From Callorhinus ursinus (lineage: Eukaryota; Chordata; Mammalia; Carnivora; Otariidae): DNA of 64,000 bases. The notes below the pieces were generated by a model, which saw nothing but the letters and a program-made list of their open reading frames with translations, made no database searches and was not told the DNA's origin. Below, piece by piece: positions 1-12,458 of this stretch (its first letter is position 1; every line of letters begins with the position of its first letter). Location: the NCBI RefSeq assembly GCF_003265705.1, contig NW_020312966.1, positions 18,923,681 through 18,987,680 of the forward strand. Direction: 5' to 3'. Position numbers and translations under genes: made by a program.

Positions 1-330
1 AAAACTAAGGAAACATTGGTTCTGAACAGCCATAAGAATTCAAATAAATGATTTTAGTGGGGTTTGTGAACAAGGTGGAAATAAAACACAAAATTATAGT
101 AAAAAAATGGAAAATGCAAAGTTGAAAGCACTTAATGTCCTCAGTTTTGTAGGACCATAGTGGAGAAATTGTTTAACTCTTGGCATAGTTGAATTAAGAA
201 TACCATAAGAAAATGGAAATAAAATGAATAAATGTATAAATTCTAACCAGGTATAAAAAGAGAAAAAAAAGAAGGAAGGAGGGGAGGGAGGGAGGAAGAA
301 AGGAAAGAATTAAACTTCTATCAATTCAAT
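1..330. other. AT-rich unassigned stretch with purine tract
   Basis: No gene is visible. The stretch is A-rich and may be the upstream part of the old L1 that becomes recognisable from about 330. A purine-only tract at 259-307 (AAAAG, then GGAAGG and GGGAGG units) is a small low-complexity repeat. Confidence 0.4.
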
Positions 331-1005
331 CAAGTCAGAAAAGGAGATGACTATAACAAAGAAAAAACAAAGTTGCAGGAAACAAAAGATTCCAAATATG
401 TTAGTAATCTCAATAAAAGTAGATTTAAATTGCTTCTTATTTTTTTGTCGGTGACCAAAATACAGAATTGAATCCAGCTACATGCTATTTAGGAGATACT
501 TAAAATGTAAGCACATGAAAGATTTGAAAGTTAAAGGATGAAAAATATATCTGAGAAAATATTATTAAAAATAAAGCTTGCTTAAGCCACCTTAATAGCA
601 GATTAGAGAGAATTCCAGGTAAAATTTACCAAGAACAAAGAGAATTATTATAATGATAGAAGGAAACGTTTGCAAAGATTTACATAGCAATGCTAAATTC
701 TTTTGGCATGGGCCAGCCTAATTTTTGTTCCATAATTATATATTATATAAATACATAGAACTGCAATAAAAAAACTGAAAAATGAAAAGTTAAAAATGTG
801 GACCAAACTCACAAATAAAACTGTGAAATTCTTAGAAAAACTTAAAAGAAATTCAGAACACATAAGATTTGAACAAAAAAATAACACTCTAGATCTAATG
901 GACATACATTATGCTCTGGAGTCAACACTTAAGAGACTACACAATCTTATCCACCACCTACTGAACTTTTTTTTTATTGACCATCTACTAGGTCACAAAC
1001 GAAAT
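330..1005 (+). mobile_element. Old L1 fragment, ORF2 N-terminal (endonuclease) region
   Basis: The plus strand follows the L1 ORF2 endonuclease region. Around 415-560 it matches the segment where ORF2 runs through 'aatccagctacatgct', 'ttaggagatacttaa' and 'gaaagttaaaggatg'. Around 970-1000 it matches the 'ATAGACCATATGCTGGGCCA' segment, here read as 'attgaccatctactaggtca'. Many stops and indels break the frame, and a 114-codon run from 796 is only a remnant. The divergence indicates a mammal-wide L1M-age element. It is cut at 1005 by a microsatellite. The 5' boundary is uncertain. Confidence 0.7.
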
Positions 1006-1158
1006 AACAACAACAAAAACAACAACAACAACAAATATATATATATGTATGTATGTATATATATATACATATATATGTATACAATATACAATGTAGGTGT
1101 ACATTGTACATGTATATGTATACATATACAATATATATAAAATATATATATATATATG
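1006..1158. repeat. Compound microsatellite (AAC)n then (TA)n/(TATG)n
   Basis: An AAC run (about 1006-1034) passes directly into alternating TA, TATG and GTAC units to about 1158. ORFs here are translations of the simple repeat and are not genes. It sits at the broken 3' edge of the old L1 fragment. Confidence 0.9.
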
Positions 1159-1390
1159 AGACCATGTTTTCTGATTTTAAAGCAGGAAAATTGGCATTCA
1201 GTTATAAAAGGTAGCCATCAATTTACAAATTGGAAAATTCATCTGTAAATATTCCTTGGGTTCAAAGAACCAATAATAGGACTCGCAAAGTATTTTGCAT
1301 GAAACAATGAAATACCACATACCAGAACTTTGTGATGTTGGTAAAATACTATTGACATGTAAATTTATGGCTGACCTGTATAGATTTTTG

Positions 1391-1785
1391 TAAATGAGGC
1401 CCAGTGCCCTCTGACTCCCTGATGGAGCCACAGCAGGGGGTCAGACTGAGTTTGGAAATCGATGTTAGGGGATTTGTTCTCCCGGCATTTAGCCCAAGAG
1501 GTAGGCTGGGCTTGTCCCACAACATTTACCGCTCCTCTCAAAGGACCGGACTCTTGCTTCACTCTCTGGGCTTCTGGGTTCCAGTAAGCACCCCCTCCCC
1601 TCCTCTCTATGGGCCTCCAGGTTAACTACCCAGCCCTGGGTTACTCTGCTGTCTTTTGCAGTTCCCTTTACCCACATCTTTGTAAACAGTCCTGTTGTAA
1701 ATAAACCTTCCTCAAATTATACTGTTTGGAGAGTGCCATCTGTTTCCTGTTGGGACCACGACTGAATCAGTGATACAGATTTGAT
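1391..1785 (+). repeat. Old interspersed repeat, LTR-like 3' end
   Basis: A GC-richer block of about 395 bp ends with an AATAAA signal at about 1700, a short downstream U5-like stretch and the tail 'gtgccatctgtttcctgttg' followed by 'ggaccacgactgaatca'. I recognise this 3' end as a recurrent mammalian interspersed repeat but cannot name the family securely; an old LTR is my best guess. No partner LTR or internal region is seen, so it would be a solo or truncated copy. Two CTCF-like motifs lie near its 5' end (see findings). Confidence 0.5.
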
Positions 1786-2276
1786 TTAAAAGACCTGCAT
1801 GCTCTTGGAGAAAGGGAGGGAGTAGAGAAAGGGTAGAAATGGTATTGCTTTTCTGGTAGAACTATAATCCTGGTGCTGGCTGGGTCTGGCAGAGGCACAG
1901 TCCCTGCCCTTTCTTTCCCGGGACACGGTTATGGAATCTTCAGAAACTCCCCAACCCTGGAGTTCTCCCCTGTAGCTTCCTTGGCCAGGCACCTCTCCTG
2001 CGGGCCACCTTTTGGCCACCGATGACTTGCCCCTCAGGGGCTGTGCTTCTGGCAGAGCAGGCAAGCAATGCCCTTGTTCTTCAGGTGAAGAGTAAGAATG
2101 GAGAGAGGAAATGTAATTGGATGGGGGAAGAGCTAGCATTTCAACTGACTGTGTAAGATTTTATTTCTAGCATTTAAAAAAGATCTTTATCAATGTCACA
2201 AAATATTAGCATTGATCTTCACGTGTGTTGAATGTGGATGGGGAGTACAGTGATGTCCTATTATTTTCTGTGTGTT
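1786..2276. other. Unassigned single-copy-looking sequence
   Basis: No repeat family or credible exon is recognised. A 117-codon minus-strand open frame (1786-2139) lacks any recognisable domain or splice context and is treated as chance. Confidence 0.4.
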
Positions 2277-2287
2277 TGAAAATATTT

Positions 2288-2488
2288 TTTAAAAGATTTT
2301 ATTTATTTTTGCGAGGGCGAGGGGGGGAGAGAGCACACGTGCCTGCGCACATGAGAGGGGGGAGGAGCAGAGGGAGAAGCAGACTCCCTGCTGAGCAGGA
2401 AGCCTGATGCTGGACTTGATCCCAGGACCCTGGGATCATGACCTGAGCCAAAGGCAGATGCTTAACCAACTGAGCCACCCAGGCGCCC
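2288..2488 (-). mobile_element. SINEC (carnivoran tRNA-Lys SINE)
   Basis: The reverse complement runs from the GGGCGCCTGGGTGGCTCAG head through GCTCAGGTCATGATCCCAGG, the CT-rich part and an (AATAA)n/A tail. Perfect 11-bp target duplications, TGAAAATATTT, flank it at 2277-2287 and 2489-2499. The head still shows the tRNA-type A-box (TGGCTCAGTTGG), and the B-box is GGGATCAAGTCC-like. These are relics of the RNA polymerase III promoter and not a functional tRNA gene. Confidence 0.95.
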
Positions 2489-2499
2489 TGAAAATATTT

Positions 2500-5400
2500 A
2501 ATATTTAGGAAAACAACGATGTTTAAGAAAACTAAGGTGACAAGGTATGTAAGTCTCTCACACAGGAACTGGATTTAGCACATTTCCATGACATGCTAGC
2601 CCCACCCCATCCCACCTCCACGGCCACCACCATGTGATGATTTCAGGTCACAGTACCTTCTCTCCACTGCATCCCAAAGATCCCGTGCCAGTTTGCCAAA
2701 CAAGAGCTCTCCTAGTTCTTTGGGTTGAGGTCAGGTTGGGAAGGGAGGAGAGGAAGATGAGACAGGGTTATTGGGATTTCCTAAAGAGTTTGAGCCCCAG
2801 ATTTGGGCACTCTCCAATCCCATAAGCAGGCTCCCTGCTGTGGCAGCTTCTTTTCTCTGATTTCTTTGCCCTTAATCGGATCATCTTCACCCCAGCAGCC
2901 ACTGCTTCTCTTTGGGGAAACTTCAGCTCCTCTTTATTTCCTTATCTCTGCAAAACCACACTCCACTTCTCTGTAATTTAGGAAATCTGCGAGCAGTGGG
3001 AGGTATAAGTTTTGCCTTGTGGCCCCGGTAACAAGACATAGAAGGTTCATTGCGAATGTTTGAAGGTTGAATAAAAGGCCCCTATCAGGATTTAAACAAG
3101 AGCCTGGTAGCACTTTCTATAATTAGCTCCAAGATTCTTTTGCATTAAAGAGATTATTATGAACTTGAATCATACCTTTAAACTTGGCCTATACCATCCG
3201 CAGACTCCAAGATTTTCCCTTAACTATCAGCCAGGATATGCTTATTTGTATGTATTTGTATAAGATTATATGGCATATAGGAGAATGGAATGTTCAAGCC
3301 CAATCTTTCAATATAGAGGTGAATAAATTGAAGCTTTATAGTAGGTTAGTGGCAGGCCAGATTTTAAGTCAGGTTATTCTCTGACTGTAGGCCTGATACT
3401 TTTTCCGACTGTTGGATAAGATATGTGGATATCTGTAAAAGCACATAAGGATTTTCTCCGTTATTAAGTATAATACTCTTTTAAATGCAACATAAGAAAT
3501 GAGAAACCACTGACCCAAGTTATACAAACATTTTTTTTATTAACATACTACTTTATCAAAAATTGTAAAGGACCTATTACACACTAGACGTCGGTGTCCA
3601 TATGGGTCATACGACTCTTGAAAGAAGCCATGGTGCATTTGCCCAAGATGTATGGGCTTAAATAACAGATGTAGTTATTTTAGGGACTGCCTATAAATTT
3701 AATACATTTATTTTTATGAGCACATCATAATGTTCTCCCACTCTTTCGGAGAGCAATGTGGGTTCAACCTCTTGGTGCTCTGATGCTATCCAGGACACTT
3801 TCCAGTTCATTTTCTGATAGTAAATGTTTAAAGAGTTATCATTGGCTTCCTAGGTCCTTCCTCCAAAGTGGCCAAATACTTTCCTGCATCCAAGTTTGGG
3901 ATTCATTAGAAGCTAGTCCTGTCTAGTCTCTCCTTTATTGCCAACCGCATCAGAAGAAAGATGGTGCCTGACTGCAGTGTGCCGATCATTACAGAGAGAA
4001 GCAGTGTTTTCAGTCAAGCACCAGTCCTTCCTACTGAGGCACTGAAGTAACGAGGAAAACCAATGTGCATCCCTAGCAGAGGCTCCTGGACAAATCCGAG
4101 GCTAACAATGAACAAATTTATGTGTTAAGACAAGAGCAGCAAGGAGAATCAGAAGCTAAAGGAGGAAGATGTCAAATAAGAAACAGGTCTTTCTTTTGCC
4201 TATGGGAGGAAACGCATTCACCACTTGCCCTCAAAACTCTCCCACATCAGGTGGCTTCTATTGGATAACACTTTTACTTTTCAAGCCACTTGCCATCATA
4301 TTACTGCCATCTGGTCCTCTGGAAATCCTATAGCGTTGGCCGAGAAATTGAGGCTTGCCAAAGGCATGTAAGTCTCAAAGATAAGAGCCAAAATCTAACT
4401 CCAAAGTTCATAGAACAAGACAGGTAGAAGGTTTGAAGGTCTAAAGAAGGGGAGTGAAAGGGGAAACCAGAGCCATCCTACTCTCGGTAGAATGCTCTTT
4501 GTGTGGAGCCATAATACTCCAGTTTTGGTCTAGACTATGGCCTGAGGCAGATCTGAGGAATAGATGCAGCTGATTTTGGAAAGCAATTCTGAAGATTTAT
4601 TGAAAATTTATTGAGATTTTAATGGTTACCTAAGGTAGTCATGAGAAGTGATACAATATGATCCTGATAATGACTCAAAAAATACTCAAGTGCATTGCCT
4701 CCATTGATTAACCAATTGGAGCTGCTTTTTTGAAGTGGCTCTAATAAAATGCACTTTTCAGGCACTGGAGTTTCTCAAGAGACTGGCCAGTCTCAGGGAC
4801 CTTTCTTGACTTCAAACCCCCAAAGTCAAGCCATACTCGAGGACATGCTGACTTTTCTCTATTCCTATTTTCATATTTCCCTTATCTCCTTTAGCCTTGG
4901 CATCCTGGCCCCAGCTGTGGTGATTAATACCCTGTGAGCCATGGCCAATGGCCCAGTTAACCATTTCCTGCCCGGACAAAGGACTTTAAAGTATGCCTCC
5001 GCCTCAGGAACCTTTGGTGATGACACTAATGTATCCCTGTCCAACCAGGCTCTGGATTAGGTACTTTTCACATTTAATCCTATAACAGTTGTTTGAATTG
5101 CCGGTTAGTAAACTATTTTGCCTATGAGGAAAAAGAGTCTCAGGTTGGTTGGTAATTTGTCCTCTGTCACACATGGGAGAGCCGGCCCCGCAGAAGTTAT
5201 ACCATTGCAGTTTGCTCATAAAAACATAACTTCATCATAAAACAACCATCTCACACCCCCAAGTAACTAGTGCTTTAAGTCTTGGCAGAATTATAATGGC
5301 GGGAAGGTGGAGTCCTCCCGCATCTTCAAGTTAGAATGCGCACAATGACATTTATAGAAAGGGATTAGTCCCAGAAGCCTCACCAACAGCTCCTCCTTTT

Positions 5401-6544
5401 CATTCAGTGCTGACTTCAACCTTCTTTTCCACCAGGTTCCTGGATTCAGTGCCCTCTTACTCCCCTTGTCTTGTATTCAGATTAGTATGATCTGTGCATT
5501 GGGGTTTTACTTTAGTTGCAACCAATTTCTCCCTGCCTTGAGAGGCTTTTGTGTTCCCCTGAATAGAATTTTACTAAGGCTTTTGAGATAACTTAATGTA
5601 ACCCGCACACTTTTGGATTCTCTAAAGGCTTTTAAATATTTTACAATGTAAAGAATATTGGTTTACACCCCTGTCCCATGTAGAGTACCCAACACCTCAT
5701 CTACCTCTGCTGAGGATTTCTTGAGGAATGATATTTCTCCCACTTACCTTACCTTACATCTGGTCCTCTGGAAATCATATAGCATTGGTTTTATATCCTA
5801 TTTTTGTTCTCAGGCTCCACACTTGATTTCCTAAAGATGCTCTTCCTTTCTACTTTCTATCTTCATGGGAAAAAGCCATGGTGCCTTCAATTTCCAGAGT
5901 AACACTGGCCTAAAGGTAAGTGTGCAGCAGATACTACTGATGGCCCGAGGCTACATGCTGCTATATTACATTACAGAACAATCAAGAAAACTACTTGTCC
6001 TTTATAATCCTTGGCCAATCTCACATTCTTGCCTCTAAGAAATGTTCTCTATTCTCCTCATCTTCCTGGATTTGGTGTCCCACCATGATGCTGGGCTGTC
6101 TCTTCTCTTGATGAGTCCCTGCTCTCTCCTCTCTATTTTTCTGCTGGTGACTTTCCCACAACCACAATGTCCCTGCTTATATTAACATAAAGAGCCCTTG
6201 TTCTCAGTCCTTACAGAACCCAGAAACACTTTTCAACTATCATGATATTGTTTGTCCAATGATTAAGACATAAATATTTAAATAAGTAGATATCACATTT
6301 GTGTAAAATGAATTGTTTTACCAAAAACAGTTAAAAAATTATACATGATGAATAAGCAACTCTCCAATAAAGAGAATTCCCAAATGTAACATATATGGGT
6401 TAACATTTTTTTAAATTTTAGAATATGACTAGAGTACTATTTCCACTCAAATGACACTGAATAGAATCTGCTTATTCTTGCAAAGCTTAGGAGTATTTCA
6501 GCATCATATAGTACTTCCAATTTATGTACGTTGAGTTTTGCATT
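2500..6544. other. 4 kb without recognised gene or clear repeat
   Basis: No credible exon is seen; open frames are at most 71 codons. A weak MIR-like trace (minus strand) may lie at about 4260-4410, where 'gagaaattgaggcttgccaa' resembles the MIR core. A 32-bp direct repeat with two mismatches links 4308-4339 and 5757-5788. The rest looks like ordinary unique or very old mammalian intergenic DNA. Confidence 0.4.
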
Positions 6545-6779
6545 AGAAGAGCTCTGTTGGTTAAACATCTACCTTCTGCTCAGGTCATGAACCTGGACTC
6601 CCAGGACCGAACCCCTCATTGAGCCCCACATCAGGCTCTCTGCTCACTGGGGAGTCTGCTTCTCCCTCTCCCTCTGCTCCTCCCCCTGCTCATGCTCTCT
6701 CTCTCTTTTGCTCATGCTCTCTCTCTCTCTTGCTCACTCTCTCTCTCTCAAATAAATAAATAAAATCTTTTAAAAAAAG
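6545..6779 (+). mobile_element. SINEC, diverged copy
   Basis: A degraded head (GAGCTCTGTTGGTTAA in place of GGCTCAGTCGGTTAA) is followed by the CTCAGGTCATGA core, a long CT-rich region with repeated TTGCTCATGCTCTCTCTC units, then AAATAAATAAATAAAATCTTTT and an A tail. The CT region is expanded relative to other copies here (about 235 bp in total). A short AGAGC-containing flank repeat is compatible with a decayed target duplication. Confidence 0.9.
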
Positions 6780-9700
6780 AGCACAAAAAAGTGTTAACTA
6801 AGAAATATCTTTAGATGCTAAAGCTCTGATAGCAGAAAATACAAAAAGCAACTGATAAATGCGTGGGTTAAAATATGTGTGCAGATGTCCCCCAAAGACA
6901 GTCAGCATACAAATGAATAATTGCATCTCCAGATAACAGATAGACAGACAAAATGACACAGGGGCACAAATAATGCCTTCACATTGATCACTAAGTCCAT
7001 GGAGCACTTGCCCTGGGCTTTAGTCCTGGAGACTGACCTTAGAATTACCAGGGAATATGGACACTGCCTGGGGGAAGAGTTGTTGATTCTGTATAATGAA
7101 TTCTCAGGCTGAGAAGTATGTGACAAAGACTTCCCCACACTGTACAACAAGGCCACCCATGGGCTTTAGCAGACTTCACTCTATTTGAAGTTTCTTTTGA
7201 AAAATAAAGCCCTGATAACCACATTTGAAATGTAACAAGGCCAAGCTTTGCATGGATTTTTTTTTTTGCCCCTTCTAAATAAAGCCCCTCCCCAGTTGTT
7301 TTAATTTCTCCTTCTACATTTATTTTTATTATATTGTATTGCTTCAAATCATTTCAAAATGTTTTTAATGCAATATATCTTAGAAAAAATAGTTCTGAAT
7401 TCATAAGCAATCCCTATGGCATGTCCTTGGCATCGGCTGTAAAATTCCAGAGTACCTAATTTATTTGATTGATTGATTTTTCAATGTTTTAAAGGGTACC
7501 AAGCCCAACAGCATATAATTTTTCTCTTACTAAATGGAATATGAATGAATAAAAGATAATTGCATTTTTTTTGGTATTCAGCCTGTTGTCTTGTGAAGTT
7601 TTTTTTTTTTTCTTCATTCCTACAGTTCTGAAGTGAATGAGAAAGATTCTTTCTCTTTTTATAGCAATAACAGCTCCCCCTGCCTTTCTTCAGCAAGGTT
7701 CATATGCAGGCCCAGGCCAGAATTCTCGTGTTATGTTACCTCAACCAAGATGCTGCCAATGGCCCATGATGCCAGCAAACACAGCAAACACAGGAGGGGC
7801 TGGGGCTTGCACAGACCTTTCCTGTTTGGTGGGAAGAAAAGCCTTCCTCTACATTTTTTTCTAGTTGAAAGATACATCTCCGTTTTCTTAGAGTTTGCAG
7901 ACCTAAGCACATTGCAAAGAGATTAGGTTTTATTTTCCCAAGGAAGCAGGTGGATATAGCCTATAACTTAGATAATGGCCTATATAGCATGACCTTGAAG
8001 AAGTATAGCATGACCTTGAAGAAGCAACTCTTTTCTTAGCTCCTCTTCTCTCACTTGCATCTGGCTTTAACTTGGTTAACATATGGGGCTGTCCAAAAGA
8101 ATTGCAATCCTTATCTTGCTGACCACAGCAATTGTTCTTCGTCATCCAGCTGAAGAGAGTCAGGTGGTTAGACAGGGGCCAGGAGGCTGGAGGACAGGAG
8201 AGAGTATTGCTATAAGCCTGTTTCACTAACACTAACGTCTCCACCATCAGCTGCTTACAACCCACAAAGCTGTCCTTTCCACGGCTTTGGAAATCCATTA
8301 TCTTAGGAGCAAGTTGCATAAAGTTAAGTTGAATTTAAGAGCACTTTCTAGAGATGATAATGAACTCTTCTTTCATCTTCGAAAACTAGGAAGAACTTCA
8401 ACCAATTATTTGAAATTTTTATTGTGTTAGTCTGTTTTTTTGGAGGGGAATGATAATGGCATGAGCAAAGTAATTCTCTCTGAAAATCCATTTCAGGTTT
8501 AATATCTGATTATAAGTACCCTCTTAAATTTGGTTTGTCACACAGGCAAAAATCAACCCAAAATGTGAACTTTTCATTCCAAGAATAATAAATTGGTTTG
8601 TTTTCATTTCTCTGAGCTTAATAGAAAAACACACTAGGGTGAGGTTAAGGGAAATGATCCTGTTATTTGTTTTTGCCATAGGCCTTTGTAAGGTTCCAGA
8701 AGGAAAATTAATCAGTTATGGAGTATAGACTGAGCACCAGCATTGTGCACCACTAGACCAGCGGTCTCCAACGTAATCTTCAGGGCTCTCAAGTTTTCTA
8801 CAAGATTAATCTTCAAGACTCAGCACCTCCCATGAGATCCTTATGCAGATCAACTAGTGACCTCCAGATCTGTGACAAGACTGTATTTATGTGGCCTTCT
8901 CAAAGCATTGCCTCACAACTATGGGGAAATACAGCTGCAAGAGGGTTTAGCAGTGTAAGTTTTGGCCCAACACTGGAAGCCAGAAGCATTTTGTCAGTGG
9001 TCATGTCAAAACAGCAAAAGCAGAGAATGTCTGAGCAAGTGTCTGGCTAATGTGTTTATGTAGTGAGCTGGGCATAAAGCACAGACAACCTCCTAGATTA
9101 AAGAACTACTTGTAGTGTGCTCATCGTCCACAGGACATTTATAAGCATCAACACAATAAAGCATGTGTTTCAGAGTGCCATTCTGAATTTCACCAGAAAT
9201 CCTTTTTTTTAATGGTTCCCTCTACCACATGCACACTTTATATATTGGAGTGAACGAAATAGATTTTTTAGGACAATTTCTAGTGTTGGGGTCAAAGACT
9301 TGTTGAGGAAAGATACTTTGTAATTAGAGTTTATGGTCTGCACCTGAAATAACTGTGCAGCTCATTCTCTTTTGTCTTTATATTTCAAAGAGTCAGGTAG
9401 CGCCAGACTGGAGAACAGGATCCAGTGCAATGATGGTGTCCTAAAAGCAGTAATGCAGGAATCCCTTACATTGACCCATTGTGAAAGGATGACCAAATGT
9501 CATAAATGTCAAGGAGCAAAAACCAAGGAAAAGAATGCAGGAACTTGGCATAGAGGCACAATGCAAAGGTGCTTGGCACCAATAATTACTACCTTCACCG
9601 GCAAATGCTGCACTGATGAGTCAACCCAACCTTAGCATTCTCATCAATACCCCTGAGTCTAAAAGATTCATTCTTACCTGTGACTTCCCTCTGCTTCCTA

Positions 9701-10059
9701 GGAAGTAGTGGCAACAGCTGCTGGGGAGAAAGGAATGAAGTGGGAAGAATCCAGAGACTGCAAGAAGGGATGTCAAGGCTCCAGGGCCTTATATCAGTCT
9801 GGGGGGGGAGCGGATACCTAGATGCTGAGAATATCCTTCTCATGGCAATGGGACACACTTCCCTGTAGATGGGGTGAACTCTGGCATCAGATAAATTACT
9901 TCAGAGGATTTATTCACATTACATAATTCCATATACAAATTTTGTTCCATAAAAAATCTTCCCAAGAACACAAATTTAATATATCCAGCATGAAAAGGAA
10001 AAGAGATTCCAGGCCTACACAAACAAATGAGGGACTAAATTATTATCATTAAAGAACTA
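6780..10059. other. 3.3 kb without recognised gene or clear repeat
   Basis: Open frames (up to 129 codons, minus strand 7930-8319) have no recognisable domains or splice structure. Small features: a T-run at about 7599-7611, a perfect 21-bp tandem duplication at 7983-8024, and a short (TTGA)n at about 7466. The remainder is unassigned. Confidence 0.4.
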
Positions 10060-10680
10060 ACAATTAGAAACAGCAAGAACCATGGCAGACATATTGACAA
10101 TTACAAAGAGAAAGGTCTGAGGTAAGTACAGTGAAGGCTCATGAAAAATGTAGAAATTAAAGCAAGAGAGAAAAGCTAATAGAAATGGAAGACAGAGAAG
10201 AATGAGCCTATGTATAGTAATTGCGCATCCATGAATTTAAAAACTCAGCAAATTGAGAAGAAAAAGCATTCAAAGGTATTAAAAGATTTATTTTGGAAAA
10301 AAATTTTCTAAATTTGCAAATTAAAAAAGCACGCTATAAGTCAAGACACATCTTGCTGTATTGGACTTCGAGGAAAAATAAAGAATTCCTCTAGAACCCT
10401 AACAGAGAAAGTGAGTGACCGCCAAGAAGGAAGAATAGACTTCTCTTCAGCAATATTCAGTGAATGGGAATCAGATATTTTTCAACAAAGTTCTGGATGA
10501 AAGAAATTGTGACAAAGAAAATGAAACTCCAGAATGATGTAATTCAAATCTAAAGGCAAAAGGCAGAGTTCAAAAATGTGAAAGAAACTCATGGATTACC
10601 ATTACATGACCCGGTCCTGATGTGCTCATTGTAACTGAAAAACAACAAAACAGAACCAAACCCACACATATGAGGGCAAA
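10060..10680 (+). mobile_element. Old L1M/HAL1-like fragment (ORF1-side region)
   Basis: The plus strand matches the old L1/HAL1 segment containing 'gtcaagacacatcttgctgt', an 'aaagaattcctctagaaccc' stretch, 'gacttctcttcagcaatatt' and 'caaagttctggatgaaagaa'. In intact elements this segment encodes the ORF1-type product. The frame is fully destroyed here. Family choice between L1ME and HAL1 is uncertain and the edges are approximate. Confidence 0.6.
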
Positions 10681-11199
10681 ATTTAAACAATTAGTGAAAT
10701 TACTGAAAATAAAGAACGGAAGAAGATAGGATTTAGAGGGTGTGTGTATGGAATCTTCTTTAATACAGAATTAACACTAAAAAATTTGCAGTTTATTGTT
10801 ATAAAATAGGATGTAAACAAAAGAAACTTTGAGAATATGAAGCAAATAATTAACAAGAGAAAGAGGGGACAGATGGGGACAGTGGCATGAGCATTAGTAT
10901 TCTCATCTTTCCTTGCTGGGAGTCAGTCTGTTCTTTGTCCAGGGAAAACATGCCCCAAAATAATACTGATATTTGTTTCTCACGGTTTTTCACAGATTAT
11001 TTCCTTAATCTTAAAATGATCTTTTAGAAAATGATAAATCTATCTGTTACATAAAATAATAAAGCAGAATTTCAGCTTTCCTTTGTCTTCCCTCAATTTT
11101 CCTTCTATAATTAAATTCAAGGAAAATTCAATGTAATATTTATTATTACTAAACAGCATAATAGTACGTTGCTATCTTTCTCTGTTTCATCAGGTAGGA
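10681..11199. other. Unassigned AT-rich stretch
   Basis: No gene or confidently named repeat. It lies between two L1-derived blocks of opposite orientation and may hide further decayed L1 sequence. Confidence 0.35.
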
Positions 11200-11885
11200 T
11201 TTACATAGAGTAAAATTCACCTGTTTTTAGAGAAATAGTCTGTGGGTTTTGACAAATGTCATGTAACCACTAACATAATCAAGAATTATATATATATTTT
11301 ATCATGACTAAAATTTCTCTCAGGTCCCTTTGTGGTCATTCCTTGCTCAAATCCCTTCCCTCTTACTCAGCAAATACCTCTGGCCAACTACTGATGAATT
11401 TCCAGTCCCTATAGTTTTTCCTTTTCCTGGATGTCAAATAAAAGGAATCATATGGTACATTTGAATCTGACTTTTATTTAGCATAATGCCTTTAAAATTT
11501 ATCCAAATTGTTACTATGTACATTTGTTCCTTTTTTAATTGCCACATATTATTCTATTGTAGGGATATACCACCATTTGAGGGACATTTGGGTGGTTTCT
11601 ATTTTTTTTTTATAAGTCTGAACATTCACATATAGGTTTTTCTGTAACATTTATTTCCATTTTTCTTGGAAAAATACTTAAAAATGTTTTTTCTTGGTCA
11701 TATAGTAAATGCATATTATTGAACTTTATGAGAAACTGCCACACTGTTTCCCAAAGTAGTTGTACCATTTTGTATCACAACCAGCAACATCTGAGAATTC
11801 CAGTTGCTCTGCATCCTTTTCAACACTTAGTATCTTAGTTTCTCAAAGACATTTTTGTAGGTGTTTAGGTGCTAGTAAACGAAAA
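11200..11885 (-). mobile_element. Old L1, ORF2 3' end, minus strand
   Basis: Read on the plus strand it gives the familiar reverse complement of the ORF2 C-terminal region: 'ggaatcatatggtac', 'ttatttagcataatgcc', 'attattctattgtaggga', 'gaaactgccacactgtttcc', 'caaagtagttgtaccatt' and 'agttgctctgcatcc'. Reading frames are broken by many substitutions and indels, consistent with a mammal-wide L1M. The 3' UTR and poly-A are not clear. Confidence 0.8.
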
Positions 11886-11962
11886 TTTAATTTTACAATG
11901 CAACATCCTAATGAATATATATCACTTAGAAACTAAAACCAATAGCAAAAATACTGAGAGGA

Positions 11963-12154
11963 GGAGCACCTGGGTGGCTCAGTCATTAAGCGTCTGCCTT
12001 TGGCTCAGGTCATAATCCCAGGGTTTTGGGACTGAGCCCCTGCATCGGGCTCCTTGCTCAGCGGGGAGCCAGCTTCTCCCTCTGCCTGCCACTCTCCCTG
12101 CTTGTGCTCTCTCTCTCTCTCTCTGACAAGTAAATAAATAAAATCTTTAAAAAG
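11963..12154 (+). mobile_element. SINEC
   Basis: GGAGCACCTGGGTGGCTCAG head, TTTGGCTCAGGTCATAATCC core, (CT)n tract and TAAATAAATAAAATCTTT tail. Imperfect 14-bp target duplications at 11949-11962 and 12155-12168 differ at two positions (AAATACTGAGAGGA / AAATATTGGGAGGA). Confidence 0.95.
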
Positions 12155-12458
12155 AAATATTGGGAGGAAAGAGCCATGTAGCTTTTGTATTCGATGTTTA
12201 ACCAAAGTCTTCTGGAAAAACTGACCTAAAGAGAAGCATTAATTAAATTCTTCTTTCTATCTATTCCTTATGAGAATTATCTACATCAAAGCCATATGGA
12301 AAAACAGCAAACTCCAATTACTCCATGAATCTCATGCTTTATTAAACAACACAAATCTGCAAGGAAGCTATAACACCAACTAGAATATTCCTTTAATTAT
12401 ATGAATTGTATGTTATAATTCATACAATTAGATTTTCTAAAGAAACCATTAATATATC

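Noticed and set aside
1006..1165. Open frames rich in Y, I and C across 974-1165
   Set aside because: Translation of the TA/TATG microsatellite.
7930..8319. 129-codon minus-strand open frame
   Set aside because: Its C-terminus contains a translation of the 21-bp tandem duplication (repeated SCYTSSR). There is no domain and nothing suggests a gene.
12404..12429. AATTGTATG / CATACAATT hairpin
   Set aside because: A 9-bp AT-rich stem is likely by chance in AT-rich DNA.
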